Source: Pohlia nutans (lineage: Eukaryota; Streptophyta; Bryopsida; Bryales; Mniaceae). From it: a DNA stretch of 64,000 nucleotides. Each line of letters starts with the position of its first letter. The stretch's first letter is position 1. The DNA is taken from assembly GCA_022496805.1 (NCBI GenBank), contig CM040106.1, positions 7,626,001-7,690,000 on the forward strand, given 5' to 3'. The position numbers and the translations under genes are program-made. Shown here piece after piece: positions 10,987 through 21,840 of this stretch. The notes under the pieces were generated by a model. That model saw only the letters and a program-made list of their open reading frames with translations. It was not told the origin of the DNA and searched no databases.

Positions 10987-12740
10987 CAAATTCTAGAACT
11001 CGATTGCTCAAAGAAACAGAGTTACCGATCCCGGTACTCTATGATCCCCTAGCATCTGTGTGACACCGCGCCTTTTTTCTCTCATAACAAAATCATTCAC
11101 CGTTTTCACAGTCCGGTTGTCCAAAACTTCGATAGACCAGACTTTCCCATGGCCCGGCGCCACACTAGATCTGCACGACCACCACCCGAGTTCGACCTCG
11201 AGGCTCTCACGATTTCCAATGCTCGTATGCACCAGAGCGTAGAGGATTTGCTACTGTCACCAATGTTATGAGCTCCCTTAACAGCCACTCACCCGACACA
11301 ACGGCCGCAACCCTTGCTCACGCCGGACGATTACCGACCCCGCGGGAACTCCAAACCGCACGACAACCACGCTCATCTACTTGGCAGAGGCCATCTTCCG
11401 ACTCGGTACTCCACAATCCAGCAGCTACCGGGGAAGACTAACACCTCACTGACGAAGAACGCGAACGGTTTCGTGCCCACGCATTTCTACAGTCCTCGGC
11501 CATCCAAGACCGACTTCAACAACTACCACAAGAAAATGCAACCGATCAAGAACACCTCGCGGCTCTAGAATCGACATCTCAACTGGAATTCGATTTAGCT
11601 GCGTCTCCATTACAACTTCCAAATTTACGTTTACGCCAGTTTCGACAAGATCAAGGACGTGCCCCCATCGATGCATCATAGAGTCCGCCCACAACCGATT
11701 CGTGGACATCAATACCTGGTACAACAGCAATTTTTATGATTTCCTCCTCCACATCACCACCACCAGGTTAGTCCTAGACCTCCTATTTGGTTTTGCACAT
11801 TCTATGGCCATACGGACCACCCTTCTATTTCCTGTCCATACAACTATCTCCAACCGCGCCACATTATGGCTACTGGAGTACCGACTCTAACCTACCGACC
11901 TGCCGGCGATCCAAGCGTTCAACCCACGGACCGACGCCCTACCTCGACCGCTCGAAAAGCGGTACCGTATCCTGAGTACAAAACGGGTAAGTTCCCCGAG
12001 ACACATTGCCGTAAGTTTGAATCTGCTATTAGATTAAATGGTGAAACGGAAACCATGGTCCAATTGGAATTATTTGGTAATTCTCTCACCGAGAAAGAGT
12101 CAAATTAGTTTGCATACCATAGACAGATACATCCTACTAACACATTGCAGGAGGTATTTACCGCATTCAAAAGACGCTACCAAACCATCAAAACAGACGA
12201 CCAATCATACATCCAATTTCGTAGAATCAATCAGCAATCGAAGGAATCTGTTGATGATTACGCCGAACGACTCCAGCAACTAGCGGAAAATCTAACAGTA
12301 CCTCCGGATGATGTGTTCATGTGGAGCAATTTTCGCGCTGGCTTATTGGAATATTTGCTGGTAGCCACGGTAGGACTTCAACGAAAGACGTTTCCCGAAG
12401 CAGTGGACTCGGCACGCACTGCAGAGGAAGGCTTACCCTAATCGCGGCAACCGACCCTTCCCTTGACTAGTACCGGAGACAACCCCCGTCGTAACGTAAA
12501 GTGTACCGGCTGCGGTCGTATGGGCAATGAATGGAGGACATGTTACCGCAACCCGGCCAGTGACTACGGGAAGAAAACCGATACGGCTTCCATCCATCAG
12601 ATTCAAACTCAACCAGCACCAACTCTGGTAAGTACCGAAAACCGCCGTAATTCTTGTGGTATAACCCCGGTACAACAATACCCATGCAATGTATGTGGAT
12701 CACTTGAACATCTAGGACATCGTTGTCCACTTCTACTGGA
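10987..12740 (+). pseudogene. gag of gypsy element B, broken
   Basis: The frame of the main gag is clear from LTDEERERFRAHAFLQ (about 11447) and continues with several stops. MVQLELFGNSLTEKESN ends at TAG 12106-12108, replacing the tryptophan codon that copy A has lost to TGA. From 12145 a clean stretch reads EVFTAFKRRYQTIKTDDQ to AEEGLP. Two zinc knuckles follow: CTGCGRMGNEWRTC (12502-12543), where the conserved His has become Asn, and CNVCGSLEHLGHRC (12685-12726), which is intact. Gag forms the particle and binds RNA. Confidence 0.8.
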
Positions 12741-13449
12741 TGAGGATGTTGAAAAAGCCATCCAAAACAAACTACCCGCACACTCGGGATCCTCGGTAGT
12801 CATTACCAATGTCCATACTGTGGATGTCTCTCACATCGGCCTCGCACTCAGAGTCAGACACAGCATCTGGACTCGGTAGTACTAGACAGTCCTATACCAA
12901 CTACTGAAGCACTTCGCCCAACCGAGGCGTTCGATTGACAAGCCGAAGAGCAGCTGCGCAAAGAAATGATAAAGACGGTGTGTGAACTACAAGACCTCTC
13001 GCCATTGGAGCCACCATCACCCTGCGTCACTCCAACCGCTCCGGACAACACCATGGATATCTGCGAGACCATTCTCCAACAAATCGAATCACAAACAATC
13101 CAGGGCAGTCTAAAAAACCTTATGGCTATCGCACCCAGTATTACTGAACATATCCACCGTCGTCTAGGACAGATAACGCCATCAACCATCCCGGTTACCG
13201 AGCCACCCACCATGGCAGTCCATTCAGTAGTTGCGATCGACCGCCACATGCCAATCATCTCAGCCAAATTTGGGAATCATCAATTACATGATGTCTTGTT
13301 GGATGGAGGATCGGGTATAAATGTCATCACCAAAACCGAGCAACGCAGGCTTGGACTACCGCCCCCAACACTGGCACCTTTTGAATTAAGGATGGCGGAC
13401 ATCTCCCGCGTCCAACCACTTGGCTTGCTCGGGGACATGAAGATCTTCA
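12741..13449 (+). pseudogene. Protease region of gypsy element B, 5' part
   Basis: From 12966 to the CACTA-type insertion at 13450 the frame is open. It holds an acidic linker (ELQDLSPLEPPSP), a conserved segment MAIAPSITEHIHRRLGQ, and the aspartic protease active site VLLDGGSGINVITKTE (about 13293-13340), followed by RLGLPPPTLAPFELRMADIS. The DGGS form in place of DTGA/DSGA is common in plant gypsy elements. The rest of the protease continues after the insertion, from about 14064. Confidence 0.8.
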
Positions 13450-14060
13450 CACTACTAGAAATGGGGGGGGTCAACAACATTTGTAAGCAACGTTTGTGTA
13501 CTCTTAGCAATGTTCAGGAAATAAGCAACGTTTGACAGCAACGTTTGTCTTTGGGTAACTTTTTGGAGGTGAGAGCAACGATTTAGAGGTGAGAGCAACG
13601 TTTTGTGTTCCCAATGACGTTCTCAAGATGTTCTCAAGCCAAACCATTTATCCCATTAGGCTTGTCAAGGGATGAGTGAGGTTGAAAATACTTATTGTGA
13701 AGCCGGCTACACCAAATGTAAAATGGTCTACTACCATTCCATACATTGTATTGAATATTGTATAGTATACAATATATTGTATAATATAATGTATACTATA
13801 CTATATATAATATAATATATTGTAAATTATCCACAGTAAATTCTTACAATAAATTCCCATAGAGAATTACCATGGTAAATTCTTACAACGGGAACATCAA
13901 AGCTCAAATTCCCAAAGCCGAGCCCCACAAACGTTGCAATAAGCATGTTCCAAAACGTTGCTCATTTACAACAACGTTTGTTTAGGCAAGGGAGCTCAGC
14001 CTATCTAGTGTTGAGAGCAACGTTTGTAGTGTTGCTGACCCCCCCCCATTTCTAGTAGTG
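13450..14060. mobile_element. Non-autonomous CACTA (En/Spm-type) transposon, 611 bp
   Basis: The left end reads CACTACTAGAAATGGGGGGG and the right end is its reverse complement (CCCCCATTTCTAGTAGTG), with similarity continuing inward for about 30 bases. TCA lies immediately outside both ends (13447-13449 and 14061-14063), the 3-bp duplication expected for CACTA elements. Both subterminal zones contain many copies of AGCAACGTTTG or its complement, resembling the clustered transposase-binding sites of this class. The centre (about 13740-13850) is AT-rich with nested palindromes such as TATAGTATACAATATATTGT. There is no transposase frame, so it must have been moved by another copy. Gypsy copy A (about 4785-4800) shows the uninterrupted site. 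Confidence 0.93.
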
Positions 14061-14063
14061 TCA

Positions 14064-14742
14064 TTCACGGTATTCCCTATATCAATATTCTCACCGTCAT
14101 TTCTTGTAAGGATGTCAATTTGGTTATACGTTGTTGCTCGGTAGACCATGGCTCAGGGACGCCCGAGTCATTCACAATTGGGCTAACGACCACATACAGA
14201 TCATGGGTAATGGTACCATCCGAACAGTACGGATTAACGGGGGGTAAGGTTTTGAAGCCACAACTCCCGATGCTTTCGTCTGCTACAACTATGTGGAAGG
14301 CCTTACCGATGAAGAAGAACTCATCCTACTCGAGGCAGAGGAGTTCCTCCTCCCTATTGGAACATTGGCGATTGACAACTTGTGCCAGGTAAACACTACC
14401 GAGCTCACCTTACCAGCCATAACCCATTCGGAAGGTAGCATGCCAGTCGATGAAATATCGATTTGGAAAAAGGTAAAAACAATCTCGGTAGCAAAGTGGT
14501 CGCAGACAGAGGAAGAGCAACTACGAGACCTCAACCTCATAACCGATACCGCCCCCAACATTATTCGTATCGGTACTTCCATCCCTGACTCCCTCCTACC
14601 GGAGGCCGAAGATCTCTTCCGCACCATCAAGGATGTGTTTGCATGGTCATACCATGATCTACGTGGCATCTCGGAACACATCACTCAACATAAGATTGAA
14701 CTCAACACCAGTATCCCCCCCACCCATTAGCTACGCTACCGG
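14064..14742 (+). pseudogene. Protease 3' part and pre-RT linker of gypsy B
   Basis: This is the downstream half of the interrupted protease, with frame changes around 14120-14290. The residues corresponding to LLLGRPW are only recognisable by alignment with copy A. From 14293 the frame is clean (MEGLTDEEELILLEAEEFLL ... EDLFRTIKDVFAWSYHDLRG) and ends at TAG 14728-14730 just before the RT start YRMNPNY. Confidence 0.7.
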
Positions 14743-15990
14743 ATGAATCCTAATTATGCAGCAGCGGTAAAAATTGATCTTGACAAACTTTTGCAGGCAG
14801 GATTTATTGAACCTATAGACCATGCTACCTGGTTATCACCAATCGTCGTGGTACCAAAGAAGAACTGCAAACTTCGAATTTGCGTTGATTTCAGGCGTCT
14901 CAACAAGGCAACCAAGAAGGATCCGTATCGACTACCGTTTACCGATGAGGTCCTCGACTAGGTAGCAGGCAACGAGATGTACACATTCCTCGATGGCTTC
15001 TTTGGATATCACCAGATCAAGATTGCACCCGAGGACCGCCACAAGACGGCGTTCATAACCGACTGGGGAGCCTTCATTTGGGTAGTAATGTCGTTTGGTT
15101 TAAAGAACGTTCAGCCAACGTACCATCAAGTAATCAACCAAGCGTTCAAAGAATATCTCGGTGATTTCATGAAGCTCTTCCTCGACGACTTGAGCGTGTA
15201 TAGTACTACCGAGACACACCTCGACAAACTCCGAAAGTGTTTTACCAAATGCCGTGAGTTTGGTATAAGTCTAAATCCCAAAAAATGTTGTTTTTTAGTT
15301 TGCTCCGGAATGATTCTTGGGTATGTCGTCTCCGTAGAAGGCAAATTCTCCGATCCAAAGAAAATTGTAGCTCTCGTCACAATGCCGCGCCCTCGCAACA
15401 TCAAGGACATCCAGGTCTTCAACGGCCTTGCTCAATTCAACAGATGTTTCATCTGCGATTACGCCCGAATTATGGCACCAATCACTTTGCTTACAAGAAA
15501 AGACGAACCATTTACTTGGACTACCGAATGCAACTAAGCATTTACCAAGATAAAATAGCGTTATGTCAACGCTCCAATTGGAAGCTTGAATTTCACATTC
15601 ATACGGATGCCCCGGATATTGCAGTAGGAGCTATGCTTGCGCAGAACCCTACCGGAAAAATCGACCAGCCCATCGTCTACGCATCTCAACTACCGAGCCG
15701 CGCAGTCAAGAATTATACGACTACCGAGCGCGAAGCTTTAGCCATCGTTTACGCCATCAACAAATTTGACACTACCTCCTCGGTAACCGGTTCAAGTTCT
15801 ACGTTGACCACATAGCATTGATCTATTTGGTAAACAAAACTCAAGTTTCAGGCCGTATTGCTCGATGGGTACTCTTGTTTCTGGAATTTGACTTCACAGT
15901 CGTTTACAAACCAGGCAAGACACACGGTATTGCCAACGCACTTTCTCGGAACACGGTAGCCGAACCGGCCACCGGTATTACCGATACCAT
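14743..15990 (+). pseudogene. Reverse transcriptase and RNase H of gypsy B
   Basis: RT has WLSPIVVVPKKNCKLRICVD, FRRLNKATKKDPYRLP, then a TAG at 14959-14961 where copy A has a serine codon. It continues with FLDGFFGYHQIKIAP and the catalytic FLDDLSVYS (about 15178-15204). The thumb and connection run to KDEPFTWTTECN and a stop at 15535-15537. RNase H follows with a frame change (FHIHTDAPDIAVGAMLAQNP, TTEREALAIVYAINKF) and continues at 15818 (MIYLVNKTQVSGRIARWVLL, YKPGKTHGIANALSRN). Confidence 0.88.
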
Positions 15991-17250
15991 GTCCGACGCC
16001 CAACTATTCAGCATACAACCGGAGTGGCTCACGACAGTCCACGACTACCTCAAAACCGGCACCTTCCCTACCGACTGGAGTACCGAGCGCAAGAAAAGGT
16101 TAGCCTACCGAGCCCTCCCATTTCAGTTAGTCGATGGCACCTTGTATCGACAAAGCAAAACATTCTCTTTACAGAAGGTCATTACCGGCAAACAGACCAC
16201 ATTGATTATCAGGGAGCTTCACCACGGTAACTCGTGAAGACATTTTTCTACCGAGATTACTACTTGGAAAATCCTCGACGCTAGTTACTGGTGGCCATCT
16301 CTGCCTAAAGACGTTTTTGAATACTGTCGGAGCTGCGACGAATGTCAACGTGTAGGAGGACTCAAGAAAGCTGTGACCGGTAAATTACTTACCACCCTAC
16401 CGACGGAACCTTTTATGAAATGGGGACCAGATTTTGTAGGTCCCCTCAAACACACAGTCACCGGCAACCGCTACATCTTGGTGGCCACGGACAATGCCAC
16501 CAAATGGGTAGAAGCGGTTGCACTTCGCGACAACAGCGCCAAGGACACGGCTAAATTCCTGTATGACAACATCCTCACCCGTTTTGGTTGTCCACTTCAT
16601 TTCGTGAGCGACCAAGGCGTAAATTTCAACAACAATGTTATTTACGCCCTTATGGAGCACTTCTTACTACGCCACACTACATCCACCACATACAACCCTC
16701 AGAGAAATGGTCAAGCGAAGTCTACCAACAAGGTGATTGTCCAACTCCTTCAGAAATTGGTCAATCACAACCGAACGGACTGGGACCGACAGTCTTATTC
16801 GCCTACCGCACTGCTTTTAAGATTGGTACCGGTCATACGCCATTTCAACTTTTGTATGGCATCATCCCCTTAATGCCTACCAAATACTTGATACCGACCA
16901 AGACCACCACTACCGACCCCTCGCCTAGTTGGGTTCTTGCAGCACGCACGGCCGATCGGGAGCGCTTGGACGAATCTCGACACCGAGCTCTCGAGACGCA
17001 AGGGATATCGCAATGGAACTGCGCTCAATGGGCCAACACCACGGGGCCGACACATCAGTTCCCACTGGGCGATCGGGTACTCTAGTACCCTAAAGGTGCT
17101 AACATCCACCCGGTAAACTCAAAAACAAATGGTTTGGGCCTTACCGAGTTCAATACCCCCTATCCACCAATACTACGATATTACTCGTCGCCGTTGACAA
17201 ATTCAGTCCCGACCCGATTATAGTCAACATCAACAAACTGAAACCATACC
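15991..17250 (+). pseudogene. Integrase of gypsy B, catalytic Glu lost
   Basis: The N-terminal zinc segment shows ELHHGN, a stop, then YWWPSLPKDVFEYCRSCDEC (HHCC pattern). The core has VATDNATKWVEAVALRDNS (first Asp) and HFVSDQGVNFNNN (second Asp). The third acidic residue is lost: the family motif GQAESTNK reads GQAKSTNK here (about 16711-16734). The frame breaks near 16788, then FAYRTAFKIGTGHTPFQLLY follows in another frame. The end reads INKLKPY. Confidence 0.85.
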
Positions 17251-20245
17251 GATTCCTCAATGACGATCAGCTACATCAAGCCGCCCGAACTGCCCCAGAT
17301 AAAAGTGCCATCCTTCACCAATCAGACAACCAAGACGCAACCGAGAACGATGCAGAGAACGACGAAGAGGCTACCGAGAATACTATTTCCACCAACTGCA
17401 TCACCATAGAGATTTTTCCTCAGTCAACTCGGGATACCAAGTCGCACCTGGATACCAAACCGATATTATCTTCGACGCGGCCTGCCGTACCAATTCGACC
17501 ACCAACCTCAGTAACCAACCCAACCACAGCATCACAACCGCCATTAACGCTGCCGCGTGGACATACCGAACCGACCCCCGCAGTATCACCAAAGCAAAAA
17601 CCGTACAGAGCGCCAAGTTTGGCAGTCCCCAACCCTAACGCGCCGCCACTCTCCCAACCTAGTTCGCACCCACTCACTTCATCTCTCTTCATTCTACCGC
17701 CGTCTTCATTCATTTCCTTGTCCACCTCTCCTTCTATTTATCCTTTCCTCACCATGTTGTCTTCCGCCGCCACGGTTCTTTCTCCCTCCCGCTAACCTCT
17801 CCGCCTCCGCCCTCTATCTCCGTCTCCCTCTCTTCTTGCCTAACCGCCACGGCCGGTAGCTACCGTTCACCGCCACCGACACAATCGACTGAGGCGGATA
17901 GCGCGGATTAGAGTTCTTCCTCCTTCTTGCTTGGTAGCCGCTCCTTCTTCCACCTTCCGAGAGAGAACGCAAGGAACTCTCCGTGTGCGGTTTTGCAGAA
18001 TGATAGGTCAGAAGAAAACAGCGGTCGACAGTCGTTGTGGAAACACCTCCCGCGGCAACCCGGTAGGACCGGAGTGAAAGGAGATCACGTGCCTCCCGCT
18101 CAAACACGTGGTTGCCTGGAAAGAATTCGCCGCCACAAGTCCAGACGAACGCGAGTGGATTCACCGAGTCAGCCTCGAGGGTTTTGTCAACCTACCGTGG
18201 GGTTAAGAAATTCGGAAGGAGGTCGTGGAGAATTTTCTCAACACCGCACACAGCAACCCTCAGCAGTCGATCATCGGCAAAGCGTTCGGTAGGACCTACG
18301 TCATCACCCCAGCAGACATCACCAACATCCTCCGACTACCGACCGGCATGACTACCGAAGTCAACACCAAGTCAGATCCGGACAAGTTCAAATATAAGAG
18401 CGTCGACCCCACTGGACATGAACTCCTTCACCGACCAAATACCGACGGGTACAGTGTTTTGCTGGGGTCGGTAGAGTTGGGACATCGGAAGTACGGCTTG
18501 CTGCAATAGATCTACTTCAAGAGGAAGCAGACCTATATGCCCAAGCAGTGCCTCCGTGAGATACTCACGGCCGATAAACTCTCCCTTACCCATACCGCCA
18601 CTTGGAACTGGGCTACCTTCATGTTCGGGCAGCTTCAGAAGGAACTAGCCACCATCAAGAGAGGTCATTCTCCACAGTGTCTCTCGGCCGAAATCTGGGA
18701 CATGCTTCTCCGAGGACAAGAACCAGCCGCCACCACGCCTATACCAGCAGCACCGGTAACCGTACCGAGCACGACCACACCAGCTGCACCAGGACCCGTA
18801 CCAAGCACCGGCACCTGTACTCCGCCTTCCCCGGTACCACATAGGGGACGCACGCATCGGCACGAACCAGGAAAGCGGCGGTCATCACTGCTCTTCTTCA
18901 CTACTTTCCCCGACCTATAAGGGATCTCGTCTGGACTTTGTAGACGACTCACACCGGCACCCACGACATCCAAACGCAAGACCCGACCGGACCTTACCGA
19001 CGCCCTAAACGAATTTGGCAGGAATCCTCGGCCCCCAATCCAGCATGGCGGTGGTTCGTCCTCTACGCACCAATCATCTCAGCGCACTCCGTCTCCACCA
19101 CCGGTTCTGTCACCGAATCGCACATCCTCGGAACCACCAGAGATCATTTGCGCAAATCCACCGGCACGAACACAGCCACTGATCCCGCCTCTCCAGACTT
19201 CAGGTATGCTCACTACCGAGGTCACTCGTACTACCGGTGTCCAACTATGTGCGTAGATGGCACCGCCCTTGACCTAAGTTACCCCACCAACAGAGCGCGC
19301 CGACCCTCCAAATATTCTTCTCCACGGACCTCGGGACTTGGTCCAGAATGTATGTTTTCTTCGCTGCAAAACAGAAACCCTGTCTCAGGTACTTACTAAG
19401 GTCCAGACGCAAGTTCAACAACTCACCATCTCCAACCCAGCAGCACATTAGCGCCAACTTGAGAACGCCCAAAAGTATATTACTGAGCTGGAGGGTCAAC
19501 TCGACACCTCCCGAGCCAAAGCACATCAGCATGCTACCAATCTTGCTCAAGTTCAACAAGACCGTGAACGTTCCCGCCTCGAACTCGACAACCAGACCCA
19601 GCGGTTACAAGCCCAAGACATCCACTTGAACGCCGTCACTACAGAACGGGAGCAGCTCAGAGCCGATACAGCCCAGAGCAAGATCACCATCCACACCCTC
19701 AAGCTGGCTTTCCAGACCGAGTAGGATCTCCGTGCAACTCGTCTACCAAATTGGAGAACCTGGTTACCGACTACACCACGCTGCACAACCAAGTATTGGA
19801 GGCCGAGACGACACTTGACAATACCTACCGAATGTTGAACCAGTACCGACGAGCACATCCGGATTTTGTTCCGCAACCCGCATCACCGGACTCTACCGAC
19901 ACCAACATTCTGCCCCCTGCCACGACGGATCACAGCCCCATTCGAGCTCCTCTATTACCGAGCGAGGACTTTGATGCGTCCTTTCTTAGGGACTCATTTG
20001 ATGGCCGCGAACTGCTCAGCCCCACCGGATTCATGCAAGGTAATATCAATGCACTGGATACCGGGACACCCAGCGGACCTCGGCAGAACACGCCGAATAC
20101 CGAGGAGCCTACCGGATTTGATGACAATCAACTCAGTTTTTCCCGCACCATGAGTAGGCAACCCGGCCCCACGGAGTAGAAATCCCTCCCGTATCACTTT
20201 TTCTACCACTCATAGTTTAAAACAAGTTCCAGGAGTGAACTTGGT
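17251..20245 (+). pseudogene. Extra 3-kb region after integrase in gypsy B
   Basis: Three parts are visible. (1) 17251-18100 is a Pro/Thr-rich linker in broken frames. (2) From about 18112 a helical domain reads EFAATSPDEREWIHRVSLEG and GKAFGRTYVITPADITNILR, then ELLHRPNTDGYSVLLGSVEL, a stop, and QTYMPKQCLREILTADKLSL; a Pro/Thr-rich tail follows (about 18720-18840). This pattern resembles the conserved helical proteins encoded after pol in plant Athila/Tat-like elements. (3) 19386-19720 is a strong coiled coil (ENAQKYITELEGQLDTSRAK, VTTEREQLRADTAQSK) continuing after a frameshift at 19751 (MENLVTDYTTLHNQVLEAET) to an acidic C-terminus and stop near 20179. The function of these proteins is not established. 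Confidence 0.6.
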
Positions 20246-20260
20246 TTAGAGGGGGGATAG
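20246..20260 (+). other. Polypurine tract of gypsy B
   Basis: The purine run AGAGGGGGGATAG lies directly before the TG of the 3' LTR, the position where plus-strand DNA synthesis is primed. Confidence 0.75.
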
Positions 20261-20669
20261 TGTTAACCGTAAATTAGGAGTTACCGGTAGGTCTACGGGT
20301 CTGAGTTTTACTCGGGTAATTTTCCAAGTTACCCCAGCAGGTAGATCTAGGAAACACTTTTTTACCGATCTGACCTAACTGTCACATCTGATTGTACTGT
20401 GGTATAAAAGCAATAGAGCCAACCTCATTGGCACGACACATTTTCCCAGATACTTGATTTCTTGTTTGAAGTATTGTCTTTTGATTTCATGCTTACTGAG
20501 TAGTCACTCTTTGCATTAGATTCTGATCAGTTTATCTCTCCTCGGTTTTGTGATAACCAACTTAGTTTTTAAGGTTCTGTCTCACATTCCGTTAGACTCC
20601 TTTCCCTTGGTAGCTACCGACCCCTCCGGTACTGATTACCGAGTAGGATCGTACCAGGAAGAGCTACCA
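20261..20669 (+). repeat. 3' LTR of gypsy element B
   Basis: It begins TGTTAACCGTAAATTAGG, ends GAGCTACCA, and is 409 bases. A TATA-type word TATAAAAG is at about 20403-20410. AGGTT follows directly. Confidence 0.95.
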
Positions 20670-21650
20670 AGGTTGTTGGTCATGTGTACCTCCTGCATAA
20701 TGATCACAAATGGCCACGCCAACTCCCTTCTTTTTTTACGGAACCGCCTTAGATAACTTGCTTTGATCACATCGTCCGCTGATATAGGTGTATGCAATGT
20801 ACGCGCATAGATATCGTCTCCCTACGTGTTGTCTAAATTCAGCATCTGTTGCAATGTCCCACCATTCCACCAATATGCATAACCATCATATTTTGAAGCA
20901 TGAATAGCCACGTATTATATAACACCTGGATGGTCAATTTGAATGGCCATCGTTTCATTCTGGTGTTCTAATATTGCAAGATCCGGTCTAGTCTTCGCCT
21001 GTTTTGAAAGTTTTGCAGCAAACTCCCAATGAGGTGCAAACCCTGGAGCTCCTTCAATTCAAACCCTCTTGATGGTAGCATATGCACCCTTGAGTGATTG
21101 TTACTCCACTTCAATGACCTTGGCCGTAGCAGGCAATGCGTGGACCAACTTATGCTTCATTAACTCCTCGGATCCACTAGCAACGTCTCTCCACCAACCG
21201 ATTGCCTGTCTGCGCTGGCGTCGATTGGTCCATGGTTTCATCAACCCTTCAAAGTCGTTTGCTTTCTTCATCACTTCCTCAATATACGTATTTTCCTGAA
21301 GCAGCCCGTGGTCCTTCCCATACTTGCTTAATATTCCTTGGATATTCCGCAAACAATCATTCACCCTCCACTCCAACCACTTTGTGAAGTCACGCTTTTC
21401 CATCTCCTGGTACAAAATTCCATCTCGAAGAGCCTGCAACATATCCCTCGCCATGTCTTCTTTAAATTTATCCACGCTATGCTCTTTGTACCGAACAAAT
21501 TTACTCTCCAACGCCATAAGCGTGTTGCTTCGGTAAAAATCCACCACGAACTTCTGGCAAAACTTCTTACACGCTTCCGACGGCACATGTTAGGGTCTTC
21601 TTCAAGAGATTTTTGTTCCCCCTTACTTGTCTTCTGTTTCTTTCCCTTCG
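20670..21650 (-). pseudogene. 5' block of the kinase-like pseudogene
   Basis: From about 21590 the frame gives a basic, helical domain (KFVRYKEHSVDKFKEDMARD ... LLQENTYIEEVMKKANDFEG) that ends at a TAA near 21101. Beyond that stop the same frame remains protein-like: GFAPHWEFAAKLSKQAKTRP, then LAILEHQNETMAIQIDHPGV, then YWWNGGTLQQMLN, then SADDVIKASYLRRF, up to the insertion site at 20670-20674. The stops can each be made from CAA, CGA or CAG by a single C-to-T change. The start chosen (about 21650) is the first ATG before a lysine-rich N-terminus. Confidence 0.6.
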
Positions 21651-21840
21651 GCATGGTAACAGAGCGCCGGAATTGTAAAAAAAATTGGCAAAATATACCC
21701 CCCCGGCAACACTGACTTCTTCCTCCCGAGTGAAGAGCCAGAGGATGGGATAACCCTGCCAACAACAACTCCTTACTACTCTCACAATAATGTGAGTAGG
21801 GAAAAAAAAGTGAGCCGTCGGAACTGGTCAGACGACTATA
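21651..21840. other. Upstream flank of the kinase-like pseudogene
   Basis: A short non-coding stretch upstream of the pseudogene start. It contains a run AAAAAAATTGGC and a C7 tract. No promoter element is clear. Confidence 0.4.

Larger units (their letters stand above)
10559..20669 (+). mobile_element. Ty3/gypsy LTR retrotransposon B, full-length, defective
   Basis: Two direct LTRs bound the element and AGGTT flanks it on both sides (10554-10558 and 20670-20674), giving a 5-bp target duplication. Order inside: putative primer site, gag with zinc knuckles, protease, RT, RNase H, integrase, a 3-kb region with extra frames, and a polypurine tract. Protease-RT-RNase H-integrase order defines Ty3/gypsy. 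The long extra region after integrase is typical of plant Tat/Athila-like lineages. Stops and frameshifts occur in every domain, and a 611-bp CACTA-type element sits in protease. The LTRs differ at about 25-28 of roughly 409 positions by eye, so the insertion is old. Confidence 0.95.
10157..21650 (-). pseudogene. Kinase-like host pseudogene split by gypsy element B
   Basis: The gene reads leftwards in two blocks, about 21650-20670 and 10558-10157. It starts MPKGKKQKTSKGEQ at about 21650. A one-base frameshift occurs near 21590 just before PSEACKKFCQKFVVDFY. From there one frame continues through both blocks with four stops (TAA, TGA, TAA, TAG), the first at about 21101. If element B and one copy of its AGGTT duplication are ignored, the frame crosses the insertion point without a shift. 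There, EVHMTN is followed by LHNDSSPDNILFH, which resembles the kinase catalytic loop, and GVCDWG resembles the DFG motif. HND in place of HRD and DWG in place of DFG mean a divergent or inactive kinase fold. The reading ends ADVFKSYLN and a stop at 10157. I infer a kinase-fold protein of unknown role, probably from a multi-copy family. Confidence 0.7.
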
